Below are positions 8,513 through 16,352 of a stretch of DNA of 64,000 nt, one piece after another. The notes beneath the pieces were generated by a model. That model did no database searches. It saw only the letters and a list, made by a program, of their open reading frames with translations, and was not told the DNA's origin. The DNA is taken from contig DFFP01000013.1 of the NCBI GenBank assembly GCA_002372275.1, positions 16,775 through 80,774 on the forward strand, given 5' to 3'. Position numbers and translations under genes: made by a program. Source of the DNA: Alphaproteobacteria bacterium UBA3773 (GTDB lineage Bacteria > Pseudomonadota > Alphaproteobacteria > RF32 > CAG-239). Each line of letters begins with the position of its first letter. Within the stretch, counting starts at the first letter, position 1.

Positions 8513-9454
8513 ATGAAAATATTCAGTTGGGTTACAAAAGATACAAATATCGACTTTTTAAAACCGCGTCGTTTGACCTATGCGCTTTCTGTTTTAATGG
8601 TTATCGCTTCATTTGCCTTAATGGCTTTTCACGGTTTTAATTACGGCATTGATTTTTCAGGCGGTGTTTTAATGGAAATTAAATCGGCTCAAAAAATCAA
8701 TGTGGAACAAATTCGCCGTGATTTAGAGAGCGTCAAACTCGATGAACTGACCCTTCAAAGCGTCGGCGAAGAAGGAAACGAGCTTTTAATTCGCGCTCAA
8801 ACCGACAACAACAAAGATGAAGAAAGCGAACGTTTAGCCGTTTCTGAAATTAAAAAGATTTTGGGTGACGGCTATGAATATCGCCGTGTTGAAACAGTTG
8901 GTCCGCAAGTCGGTTCCGAATTAAAACGTGCCGGTGTCCTTGCTTCACTCATTGCAATTTTAGCCATTTGTGCTTACATTTGGTTTCGCTTTGAATGGCA
9001 GTTTGCTTTGGGCGCATTACTCGGTTTGTTCCACGATGTGATTATCACGGTCGGTTGCTTATCGCTATTTAACTTTGATATCAGCTTAACAACCGTTGCT
9101 GCTGTTTTAACCTTGGCCGGTTATTCCATCAATGACACGGTCGTGAACTATGACCGAATCAGAGAAAACCTCCGTAAATACAAAAAAATGTCTCAATATG
9201 ATTTGATTAACAAAAGTATCAACGACATTTTCTCTCGTACGATTTTAACGGGCTTGACGACCTTATGTGCGGCCGGTGCCTTATTTATCTTCGGCGGCGA
9301 TGCTTTGCGCAGTTTTTCGTTTGTGATTTTCTTCGGCGTTGTCATCGGAACTTATTCTTCCATTTATGTTTCATCTGTGTTCTTAAATGTCTTTGATTTA
9401 AGAAAAACAGCTGAAGAACGTGCCAAAGATGTTAATCCGTTCGGAAATGTTTAA
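8513..9454 (+). CDS. secF: Protein translocase subunit SecF
   Basis: A 313-residue partner of SecD. It shows GIDFSGGVLMEIK after the first membrane helix, VGPQVGSELKRAG before the second, and LAGYSINDTVVNYDRIREN, the SecF counterpart of the SecD relay motif. The length is normal. It is the last gene of the operon; a strong hairpin terminator starts 16 bases after the stop codon. Confidence 0.96.
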   Translation: MKIFSWVTKDTNIDFLKPRRLTYALSVLMVIASFALMAFHGFNYGIDFSGGVLMEIKSAQKINVEQIRRDLESVKLDELTLQSVGEEGNELLIRAQTDNNKDEESERLAVSEIKKILGDGYEYRRVETVGPQVGSELKRAGVLASLIAILAICAYIWFRFEWQFALGALLGLFHDVIITVGCLSLFNFDISLTTVAAVLTLAGYSINDTVVNYDRIRENLRKYKKMSQYDLINKSINDIFSRTILTGLTTLCAAGALFIFGGDALRSFSFVIFFGVVIGTYSSIYVSSVFLNVFDLRKTAEERAKDVNPFGNV

Positions 9455-9470
9455 TTAAAACATAACCTTA

Positions 9471-9498
9471 AAAAAAGAGCCGAATGGCTCTTTTTTTT
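9471..9498 (+). terminator. Intrinsic terminator after secF
   Basis: An AAAAGAGCC / GGCTCTTTT stem with a GAAT loop, ending in eight T. The A-run on the other side could make it work in both directions. Confidence 0.85.
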
Positions 9499-9615
9499 AT
9501 GCTTGATATTTTATCAATATTTTACTTATATACAGAAAACACGAAACTTTACAAAATCTCAAAAAATAGATCCTGCGTAAATTTTGATATCAGTAAACAT
9601 TAAATTAATAAAAAA

Positions 9616-9837
9616 CTAATCTTTATGTCGGAATGTGATACGACCTTTTGTTAAATCATAAGGTGTCATTTCGATATCCACCTTATCGCCGACCATCACA
9701 CGAATGCGAAATTTACGCATTTTTCCGGCGGTCATCGCTAAAATTTCGACCCCGTTTTCAAGCTTAACCCGAAACATAGCATTCGGCAATTTTTCCGTCA
9801 CAGTTCCGGTTAATTCTAACAATTCTTCTTTACTCAT
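9616..9837 (-). CDS. infA: Translation initiation factor IF-1
   Basis: An S1-like OB-fold protein that occupies the ribosomal A site during initiation. Typical segments are KEELLELTGTV, LPNAMFRVKLENG and DKVDIEMTPYDLTKGRITFR. The frame opens at 9843, but the GAGAG ribosome-binding site touches that ATG and sits seven bases from the one at 9837. The 73-residue product (MSKEELLEL...) also matches the usual length, so 9837 is preferred. Confidence 0.93.
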   Translation of the reverse strand: MSKEELLELTGTVTEKLPNAMFRVKLENGVEILAMTAGKMRKFRIRVMVGDKVDIEMTPYDLTKGRITFRHKD

Positions 9838-9875
9838 AAACATTCTCTCTTGTTTTAATTTTAAGTTCTATACCC

Positions 9876-11522
9876 TTATTTTAGAGATTTTGCAATCTTT
9901 TTTTTCTCTATTGTCATAAATTTCAAAATAAATGTTGTCCCTTGCCCTGTTTTACTTGAAACAGAAATTTTACCTTGATATTTATCGACCAACGATTTTA
10001 CAATAGCCAAACCAAGACCTGTTCCGGTGCTGCGATTGCTACGCCCTTCTGAATAAAACGGTTCAAAAATATGCTTGATTTTGGAAGGTTTAATCCCGAT
10101 TCCGGTATCTTTAATTTCAATCACAATCTTTTTGGCTTTTTCGTAAGCATTAAACGTTAACTCGCCACCTGAGGGCATAGCTTTAATTGCATTTTGGGCT
10201 AGGTTAAGCACAATCATCTTAAAATCTGATTCATTGGCACTTATGGTGTATTTTTGGTTCCACAAACACCTCACCGCGATGCCGTTACGCTTTAATTCAT
10301 AATCTAAAATTGAAACAACCTCTTCAATACTGCTGCATATTTCGATTATTTCATCGGTTTTGGTATCATAACGCGCTAATTTAAGCAACCTTTCCGGAAT
10401 AGCCGCGCTTAAAACAACCTGTTCATAAATCAAGTGAAGATAATGTTCTGCCTCACTTTGTGAAAGATTTTTTTGCGATGCCATCTCTTTCATGTTTTCC
10501 AAAATCATTCTGACTGACCCGAGATTATTTTTCATCTCATGGGCCACAGAGGTAGCTAAAAACCCGAGTGAAGAAATTTTTTGCTGATGAGAAAAACGAA
10601 TATCTTCACTTAAATCACGAATAGATTCAATAATCAGAAATTCGCCTTTTTTCATATTTTTCAAATAAAGCGGCGCCGCATTAACCGAAAGCGGTCTTCC
10701 TTTAATATTTTGAATAAGCGAAATGCTTTTAGAATTCTTTGCTTTAATCTCTTTTAAGGGACAATTAAACATCCCGTGTGGACACGGCATATCAAACCCG
10801 TATGCTTCAAAACATTTTTCGTTTAACGCAGAAAATTGCTCATGATAAGCTTTGTTTGAAAGAACAATTTTGTAATCTTTATCAATCACGCGGATACCGT
10901 CCGGAATTGCATCAATTAAAAGTTGCAAAAAATGCCTTGAATCTTTTAATTCTGCGATGTTATTTTCAATACTTGACATCATTTGATTAAAAGTTTCGGA
11001 TAACGTATCAAATTCATCAACAACATATTGTTTTTTCTCTTTTTCAATACGATGCGAATAATCGCCTTTTGAAATACGTTTGGCCGCATCAGATAATTTT
11101 TTGATAGGTATAATCACACACCTTTGCAAAACAAAACCCAGGCCGATAATGGATAATATTGAAAACAAAAAACTGACGCCGATAATTTTCATACCATCAT
11201 AAAATGCTTGATGTTGCATATTAAAATTTTTTTGAATCTCAGCATTAATTGTACGTTCTTGTTTTAATTTTTCCTGCTTACTTGCAATATTATCATCCAC
11301 CCCAACCGGCAAAGAAACATTCAGTTGCTTGAGTTTGCGCTGTAAAATAATGTTATCATACAAAAGGCTCATCACATATTGGTTACGCTTTGAAAGTGTA
11401 TCGTGCGCTTCATTATATTTTCCGGCATAGACAACCGTAAACATCACCATAAACAAAACGGACGTCACGACAAAAAGCGTAAAAACCGTATAAAAAATTT
11501 TTCTTTTTAAGCTTAAGTACAT
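9876..11522 (-). CDS. Membrane sensor histidine kinase (HAMP, PAS, HisKA, HATPase)
   Basis: 548 residues. Membrane helices lie at about 10-30 and 114-134 around a short periplasmic loop. A HAMP domain follows (VIIPIKKLSDAAKRISKGDY), then a coiled coil, a PAS domain starting near LLIDAIPDGIRVIDKDYKI, an H-box FLATSVAHEMKNNLGSVRM, and ATPase motifs N (LNLAQNAIKAMPSGG), G1 (KDTGIGI) and G2 (STGTGLGLAIV). The PAS domain carries a cysteine cluster (NEKCFEAYGFDMPCPHGMFN, then CPL), which could bind metal or haem or sense redox; that is speculation. No response regulator gene is adjacent, so its partner is elsewhere. It lies 12 bases after the Bax-like gene. Confidence 0.9.
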   Translation of the reverse strand: MYLSLKRKIFYTVFTLFVVTSVLFMVMFTVVYAGKYNEAHDTLSKRNQYVMSLLYDNIILQRKLKQLNVSLPVGVDDNIASKQEKLKQERTINAEIQKNFNMQHQAFYDGMKIIGVSFLFSILSIIGLGFVLQRCVIIPIKKLSDAAKRISKGDYSHRIEKEKKQYVVDEFDTLSETFNQMMSSIENNIAELKDSRHFLQLLIDAIPDGIRVIDKDYKIVLSNKAYHEQFSALNEKCFEAYGFDMPCPHGMFNCPLKEIKAKNSKSISLIQNIKGRPLSVNAAPLYLKNMKKGEFLIIESIRDLSEDIRFSHQQKISSLGFLATSVAHEMKNNLGSVRMILENMKEMASQKNLSQSEAEHYLHLIYEQVVLSAAIPERLLKLARYDTKTDEIIEICSSIEEVVSILDYELKRNGIAVRCLWNQKYTISANESDFKMIVLNLAQNAIKAMPSGGELTFNAYEKAKKIVIEIKDTGIGIKPSKIKHIFEPFYSEGRSNRSTGTGLGLAIVKSLVDKYQGKISVSSKTGQGTTFILKFMTIEKKKIAKSLK

Positions 11523-11534
11523 CGTTTTCCCTGC

Positions 11535-12428
11535 TTATTCATACTTTTCTTCCAATTGTGCTTCATCCATCAGATAAAGATGATAATACATAATGGTATA
11601 ATCAATCAAGCCGGCATAATTTTTTAAGTTGCTGTCTGAAACCATTGCATAATCCATCCGAGGTCCAAACAGAGCATCACCGCGCCGACGCAAATTGGCT
11701 CGTGATTTTCTCAAAATATGGTAGTTGACATTGGTATTGATTTTTAAGATATATTCACGAATAGAATCCTCTAATGTCGGGTAAATTTTATATCTGAAAC
11801 CATCCCTGACATCTTCTAAGGGCTCTAAACCATCATCGGTAAACCAAACTCTTTGTTTAAACAAATTATTTGCCTCTATGGCCACACGTGACGTTCCCCA
11901 ATTGGTATGTACGGCGGCAGCTGCCACCACAAGAGAAGGCGGCACAATATCAATCTGTTCTTTAAGGCGTGTCAACATCGTCATATAACGTCTACTATCC
12001 TTAAAAGGTGTAACAACTTCATATTTTTTGGCCAATTCATCGATATAATATCTGTCTGCTTCATCTAAATCTTTCGTTTCTTCCAAATCATACTCTAAAG
12101 CGTCAAGCATCTCACGTTCTTCAAGAATTTCATCATTGACCTTCAAAATGAGCGGCACAATGATTTTCATAAAAATTCTGTTTCGCTCGGTGGTATCTTC
12201 CATTAAAGCAAAGTCTGAAGGAATGTTTTGTACAAAGATTCTGGGATATACGTTCCCCGGCGGATCAATATACTCATAATAAAGCAAATCCGAAAATATT
12301 TTTTGCAACTCTTTTGTGTTATAATCTTTCAGATAAATCCCTGTTTCATCAATCATATAATCCGGCTCGGCAGCTCGAAGCTGAAAAGAAACACAACATA
12401 TCAATATCAAACAAAGTTTTTTGAGCAT
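11535..12428 (-). CDS. Bax-like glucosaminidase-fold protein, catalytic Glu apparently replaced
   Basis: 297 residues with a signal peptide (LCLILICCVSFQLRAAE) and a C-terminal domain like that of Bax and other GH73 N-acetylglucosaminidases: SLVVAAAAVHTNWGTSRVA, ANNLFKQRVWF, then DSIREYILKINTNVNYHILR. In active relatives such as FlgJ the first motif reads AALESGWG. Here it is AAVHTNWG, with His (codon CAT) where the catalytic Glu is expected. It may be a non-catalytic peptidoglycan-binding protein or use another residue. Its ribosome-binding site AAGGAG overlaps the end of the Nfu gene, so it belongs to the murJ-led run of genes. Confidence 0.75.
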   Translation of the reverse strand: MLKKLCLILICCVSFQLRAAEPDYMIDETGIYLKDYNTKELQKIFSDLLYYEYIDPPGNVYPRIFVQNIPSDFALMEDTTERNRIFMKIIVPLILKVNDEILEEREMLDALEYDLEETKDLDEADRYYIDELAKKYEVVTPFKDSRRYMTMLTRLKEQIDIVPPSLVVAAAAVHTNWGTSRVAIEANNLFKQRVWFTDDGLEPLEDVRDGFRYKIYPTLEDSIREYILKINTNVNYHILRKSRANLRRRGDALFGPRMDYAMVSDSNLKNYAGLIDYTIMYYHLYLMDEAQLEEKYE

Positions 12429-12430
12429 GT

Positions 12431-12949
12431 TTATTCTCCTTTTTTGACGTCTTCAACAAACGGCAGATATTTTTTCAAAATTGATTGTACAATATTTTTT
12501 AAGGTTTCAGAAGCATGCACACATCCCTTACAATGACCTTCTAATTGGACAGATAAAACGCCGTTTTGAAAGTCTGTTACACTCAAATTTCCGCCATCTC
12601 GAATGAGAAAACCTCTGATTTGAGAGTCGATCAGAGCTTCAATGATTTTATGTTGCGCATTTTGAGAAAAAGTCATTTTTTCAAGATGATTAAAATCATA
12701 ATCTGACAACTCTGCCATAATTTGCGAAGTCAAAAGTGCCCAATCGGCATTTTCTTCTTTTTCAACAAACAGCAAATTTTTCAACAATAAAACACGCTTT
12801 ATTCCCATCAAATTTTGAATAATCTGTGTTAAATCTGCGCTGTTAAAATCAGAATCAGCGTACGATACATACATTTGCGGCTGTTCTTGCGTTTCAAAAT
12901 AAAAATTCATTGCATTCGGATTATAAGTATTTTCAGTTTCTATGAGCAT
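12431..12949 (-). CDS. Nfu/NifU-type Fe-S cluster carrier
   Basis: 172 residues in two domains. The N-terminal Nfu_N-like domain has FETQEQPQMYVSYADSDF, where the family usually has a pattern like TPNPNALKF, and NLMGIKRVLLLKNLLFVEK. The C-terminal NifU domain has IRGFLIRDGGNLSVTDF and the cluster-binding CxxC in GHCKGCVHASETLKNIV. Such proteins pass assembled Fe-S clusters to target enzymes. It overlaps the DUF2333-like gene by 17 bases. The suf operon at 1.2-5.4 kb would supply its clusters. Confidence 0.88.
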   Translation of the reverse strand: MLIETENTYNPNAMNFYFETQEQPQMYVSYADSDFNSADLTQIIQNLMGIKRVLLLKNLLFVEKEENADWALLTSQIMAELSDYDFNHLEKMTFSQNAQHKIIEALIDSQIRGFLIRDGGNLSVTDFQNGVLSVQLEGHCKGCVHASETLKNIVQSILKKYLPFVEDVKKGE

Positions 12950-13877
12950 GATTTTTTATCACCTTTTTAAGAGCCTTTTCTGATTTAAGTGTCAAATACG
13001 CCAATTCAAGCAAATGATTGGGCGAAAATGAAGAACCCGAATTGCCGTTTCGAATAATCAGCGGATCTAACACAACCCCCTTTTCAAGCGCTTGATAAAC
13101 ATCATCAAACAAAATATGATATTCCTGTTCAATGGCTTTTAAGAGCACATAACTTGTATATAAACGCCCTTGCGCTTTATAAAAGGCATCATCTGCTTTT
13201 CTGAATTTTTTGATTTCCATCGCCTCATTTAATTCTTTTTCGGTGAAAATCAAATTATGCGCCACTGCATCCAAAACAATATTCGGATCGCTGAGCACAT
13301 GACTTGGAACTTTGAGCAAAAATTGTTTTGCTTTGCGATATTGAGCCGTGGATGAGGGTTCGAGCTTAAAATCTTTTGTTTTGGAAAAAAGCCACACATC
13401 AAGAGGATACGACAAGAGTTCATCTGCTTTTTTCAAATTTTCATCTGTGGCTTGAAGTGCTATTTCATGAACAACATCTGATAAAGACAACATAATACCC
13501 GATTGAAAAGCCGGCATATTATCCAAAATATAAGCCGGAAACACAAACGGCAGATTTGGCGTATACATATGCTTGTCAATTTCGCGGGTAATCAATCGAG
13601 ACATTGTTTCAAAGACAGAATTTGTTGTTGTCTGATTTTTTTGTTCAAACTGAAGATTTTTATCAATTTTTTCGCAATATAAACTCCCAATGCCGTAATA
13701 AAGCACAATCAATGTCGGCACAATCACAACAAGCGATTTCCATGATTTTTGAATATAAGCTGATATTTTTTTAATGTATGGTCCAAAATGGGCTTTGCAC
13801 CACAAACCAAAATCTTTTAAATCGCGTCCCATCAGAAGTATATATATTTGAAGTTTATTTTTGAGTTCTTTTTTCAA
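12933..13877 (-). CDS. DUF2333-like membrane protein
   Basis: 314 residues with one clear membrane helix (SLVVIVPTLIVLYYGIGSLY, about 48-67) and a long soluble part. The segment LITREIDKHMYTPN...FPAYILDNMPAFQSGI resembles what I recall of the DUF2333 family of proteobacterial inner-membrane proteins; its function is unknown. The likely start is a TTG whose last bases form the murJ stop (TTGA), pointing to translational coupling. The next in-frame ATG lies about 16 codons in. Its place after murJ hints at an envelope role. Confidence 0.7.
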   Translation of the reverse strand: MKKELKNKLQIYILLMGRDLKDFGLWCKAHFGPYIKKISAYIQKSWKSLVVIVPTLIVLYYGIGSLYCEKIDKNLQFEQKNQTTTNSVFETMSRLITREIDKHMYTPNLPFVFPAYILDNMPAFQSGIMLSLSDVVHEIALQATDENLKKADELLSYPLDVWLFSKTKDFKLEPSSTAQYRKAKQFLLKVPSHVLSDPNIVLDAVAHNLIFTEKELNEAMEIKKFRKADDAFYKAQGRLYTSYVLLKAIEQEYHILFDDVYQALEKGVVLDPLIIRNGNSGSSFSPNHLLELAYLTLKSEKALKKVIKNHAHRN

Positions 13878-15451
13878 GATAAACCGCCTTTCTTTTTATG
13901 TATAATACCCTTGATTTGTGAAACAGATACAACCTTAAATGACACAACCAAAATCATATAGCCCGCAAGCCCTATTGTACCTAAAACCGCTAATGCTAAA
14001 AACCTGACGATAAAACCTTTTTGCCAAATTTCAAAAGCATTAAATAAATCATTTGCGATAAACACAACTCCACCCGCAATCACAGAAGCAAACGTAATTT
14101 TCAAAATTTGATTTAAAAGCGAACGTGAAAAATGCCATAAATTTTTTTTATAAAGCCCATAAATATATTGAAAGAGCGAAACAAACGCAGCAATGGTTGT
14201 GGCGGTTGCAATCCCAACATGCCCGAACGGCTTCATTAAAATCAGATTAAAAATCACATTGACAGCAAAAACGATTGCACTGTATTTGACAGGCGTTACC
14301 GTATCCCCTCTTGCAAAAAAATTCGGCATTAAGGCTTTCACAACGACATAACAGGGCAAACCGACGGCATAAGCAATGAGAGCATATGCCGTTTTTAGGG
14401 TATCCGTTTCGCTAAAGCGACCATGCTCAAAAAGCACATTCACAATCGGCGCTGCCAAAACAATCATCAACACGGCAAACGGCAGCGAGAGCAGCACAGC
14501 ATATAAAACGGCTTTGTCTTCTGTTTTTTGACTTTCTTCCAAATTGCCTGATTTTAACTGCTTTGATAACACAGGAAGTAAGGCCACACTGATGGCTGCC
14601 CCGACAACACCTAAAGGCAATTGTTGCAAACGATTGGCATAATAAAGCCACGAAATCGCTCCCGTTCCGACAAGCGAAACCAAAATAGTGTCCACAGCCA
14701 TATTGATTTGATAGATCCCTGCCCCTACAACCCCGGGTGCAATCCGTTTGAAAAGCGTTTTGATATCCGGATTTGAAAAAATCTTTACAAAATGTCGATG
14801 CGGCGAAATTTTCACATCAATTTTATGTAAGGCATATTTCAGCCAAAAAATTTCTAAAATTCCGGCAAGTGTCACGGCTATTGAAAATCCGTATGCCGGC
14901 ATCGGCATAAAAGGCGCAATCAAAAAAGCCGATAAAACAAGAGATAAGTTCAAAATAATCGGGGCTGAGGCCGGCGCGGCAAATTTTTCAAACGATTGCA
15001 AAACACCTGCCTGAAAAGATACAACCGAAATAAACAATAAAAACGGAAATGTAATGCGACAAAGCGTTGTGGCCAGCTCGATTTTGCCCTCATCTCCGAT
15101 AAAACCGGGAGCCAAAACTTGAACCACATAAGGCATCAAAAGCTCAAAACAAATCACAAAAATCAACAACAAGAAACTTAAGAGCGAAATTGTTTCAGAA
15201 GCAAAAAAAATCGCTTTTTTCTTTCCGTCTGTAACAAGTTTTTGCGAAAACATCGGCACAAAAGCACTCGTAAAAGCCCCTTCGGCAAACAGACTACGAA
15301 ACAGATTCGGCAACTTAAACGACACAAAAAACGCATCTGAGGCCAGCCCTGCCCCCAAAAAATTGGCTAAAACCACATCACGCACAAATCCCGTCAAACG
15401 GCTGAGCAGTGTAAATCCGCCAAAAGTGGCCACCGATTTAAATAAAGACAT
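13874..15451 (-). CDS. murJ: Lipid II flippase MurJ
   Basis: 525 residues with about 14 membrane helices of the MOP superfamily. The N-terminus KSVATFGGFTLLSRLTGFVR, then DVVLANFLGAGLASDAFFVSFKLPN (in two parts) and LFAEGAFTSAFVPMFSQ are diagnostic. MurJ moves lipid II across the inner membrane for peptidoglycan synthesis. It is the first gene of a run leading into the DUF2333-like, Nfu, Bax-like and histidine kinase genes, all with tiny gaps or overlaps. Confidence 0.95.
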   Translation of the reverse strand: MSLFKSVATFGGFTLLSRLTGFVRDVVLANFLGAGLASDAFFVSFKLPNLFRSLFAEGAFTSAFVPMFSQKLVTDGKKKAIFFASETISLLSFLLLIFVICFELLMPYVVQVLAPGFIGDEGKIELATTLCRITFPFLLFISVVSFQAGVLQSFEKFAAPASAPIILNLSLVLSAFLIAPFMPMPAYGFSIAVTLAGILEIFWLKYALHKIDVKISPHRHFVKIFSNPDIKTLFKRIAPGVVGAGIYQINMAVDTILVSLVGTGAISWLYYANRLQQLPLGVVGAAISVALLPVLSKQLKSGNLEESQKTEDKAVLYAVLLSLPFAVLMIVLAAPIVNVLFEHGRFSETDTLKTAYALIAYAVGLPCYVVVKALMPNFFARGDTVTPVKYSAIVFAVNVIFNLILMKPFGHVGIATATTIAAFVSLFQYIYGLYKKNLWHFSRSLLNQILKITFASVIAGGVVFIANDLFNAFEIWQKGFIVRFLALAVLGTIGLAGYMILVVSFKVVSVSQIKGIIHKKKGGLS

Positions 15452-15556
15452 ATCCTTTTTTTCTTTCCAAGTTCCAAAACAAATGATATACTAATCTACA
15501 CGAAAAATCTTTTGATTGCATTTAAAAAAAAACTTTTGCACGATTAAAAAAATATA

Positions 15557-15585
15557 TTGACAAAACTTTTTTTACATGTTATTTT
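15557..15585 (+). promoter_or_regulatory. Predicted promoter of the 70-residue gene
   Basis: TTGACA followed 17 bases later by TATTTT, which is preceded by TG (extended -10 character). It ends 36 bases before the ATG at 15622. Confidence 0.5.
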
Positions 15586-15621
15586 TAGACAAAATGAATA
15601 CGAAACATAGGAATCGAAAAG

Positions 15622-15834
15622 ATGAATAAGAAAGAAATTAGAGAAAAATATGGCATTGCGTCAGGTCAGAATCGTGAAGGAAAAACACCTTATAAGGTAG
15701 AAATGGTCGCGAAGGGATTTGATCTGGTTGCCAGCGGACATGATTATGCAGGTCCAACACCTCAAAATTTAAACAAGATGTTGGCTACTGAAAAAGCCAT
15801 GAACCGTATGAATGATCGAGGTATGAGCTTATAA
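15622..15834 (+). CDS. Small hypothetical protein, 70 residues
   Basis: A 70-residue soluble, basic protein (begins MNKKEIREKYGIASGQNREG, ends AMNRMNDRGMSL) with no motif I recognise. The gene looks real: it has a TTGACA promoter, an AGGA ribosome-binding site nine bases before the ATG, and a strong terminator right after it. It stands alone between the divergent murJ and the convergent rbfA. Function unknown. Confidence 0.75.
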   Translation: MNKKEIREKYGIASGQNREGKTPYKVEMVAKGFDLVASGHDYAGPTPQNLNKMLATEKAMNRMNDRGMSL

Positions 15835-15856
15835 TCAGTCGTGAATCGTTTTTGTT

Positions 15857-15897
15857 AACCGATTGCCTTCTCCCTGCAATCGGTTTTCTTTTTTTTT
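15857..15897 (+). terminator. Intrinsic terminator of the 70-residue gene
   Basis: A nine-base stem ACCGATTGC / GCAATCGGT with a loop of about nine bases, followed by TTTCTTTTTTTTT. Confidence 0.85.
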
Positions 15898-15957
15898 AAA
15901 TAAAACTGCATTTCTGATCCTCAATTCTGGTTTGAAGTTGAGAATTTTATAAAGCAG

Positions 15958-16341
15958 CTAGTCTTTATGCAAATCTTGTGCCACTTGCGGATTTCTAAAA
16001 AGCTTTTCGATTTTATCCATTTCGGCAAAGCTGTCGTCCACTCTGAAATGAATTTCAGGCGTATAACGAAGCTGTAATTTGGCACCGATTTCTTTTCTGA
16101 AAACACCACTTTCGGCATTGAGCATTTCAAGCACAATGCCTAAATTTTTGCCGTTCAAGGTCATAATATAGGCATTTGCATACCTTAAATCGGGCGAAAC
16201 ACGAACCGAGGTAATGGTAATAAAAGCCTCTCTCAATTCTTTTGAGCGCATATCTCCTCTTTGAAGAACGCCCATAATGACTTTTTTGATTTCTTCTCCG
16301 ACACGAAGTTGTCGTTGAGATGGTTCTTTATGTTCCGCCAT
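15958..16341 (-). CDS. rbfA: Ribosome-binding factor A
   Basis: A 127-residue KH-like protein needed for 30S maturation and 16S 5'-end processing. Family segments are RQLRVGEEIKKVIMGVLQRG, TITSVRVSPDLRYANAYIM and LQLRYTPEIHFRVDDSFAEM. It starts 11 bases after infB, in the conserved rimP-nusA-ylxR-infB-rbfA order, and is the last gene of that operon here; no truB follows. Confidence 0.95.
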   Translation of the reverse strand: MAEHKEPSQRQLRVGEEIKKVIMGVLQRGDMRSKELREAFITITSVRVSPDLRYANAYIMTLNGKNLGIVLEMLNAESGVFRKEIGAKLQLRYTPEIHFRVDDSFAEMDKIEKLFRNPQVAQDLHKD

Positions 16342-16352
16342 TTCTTTTTCCT

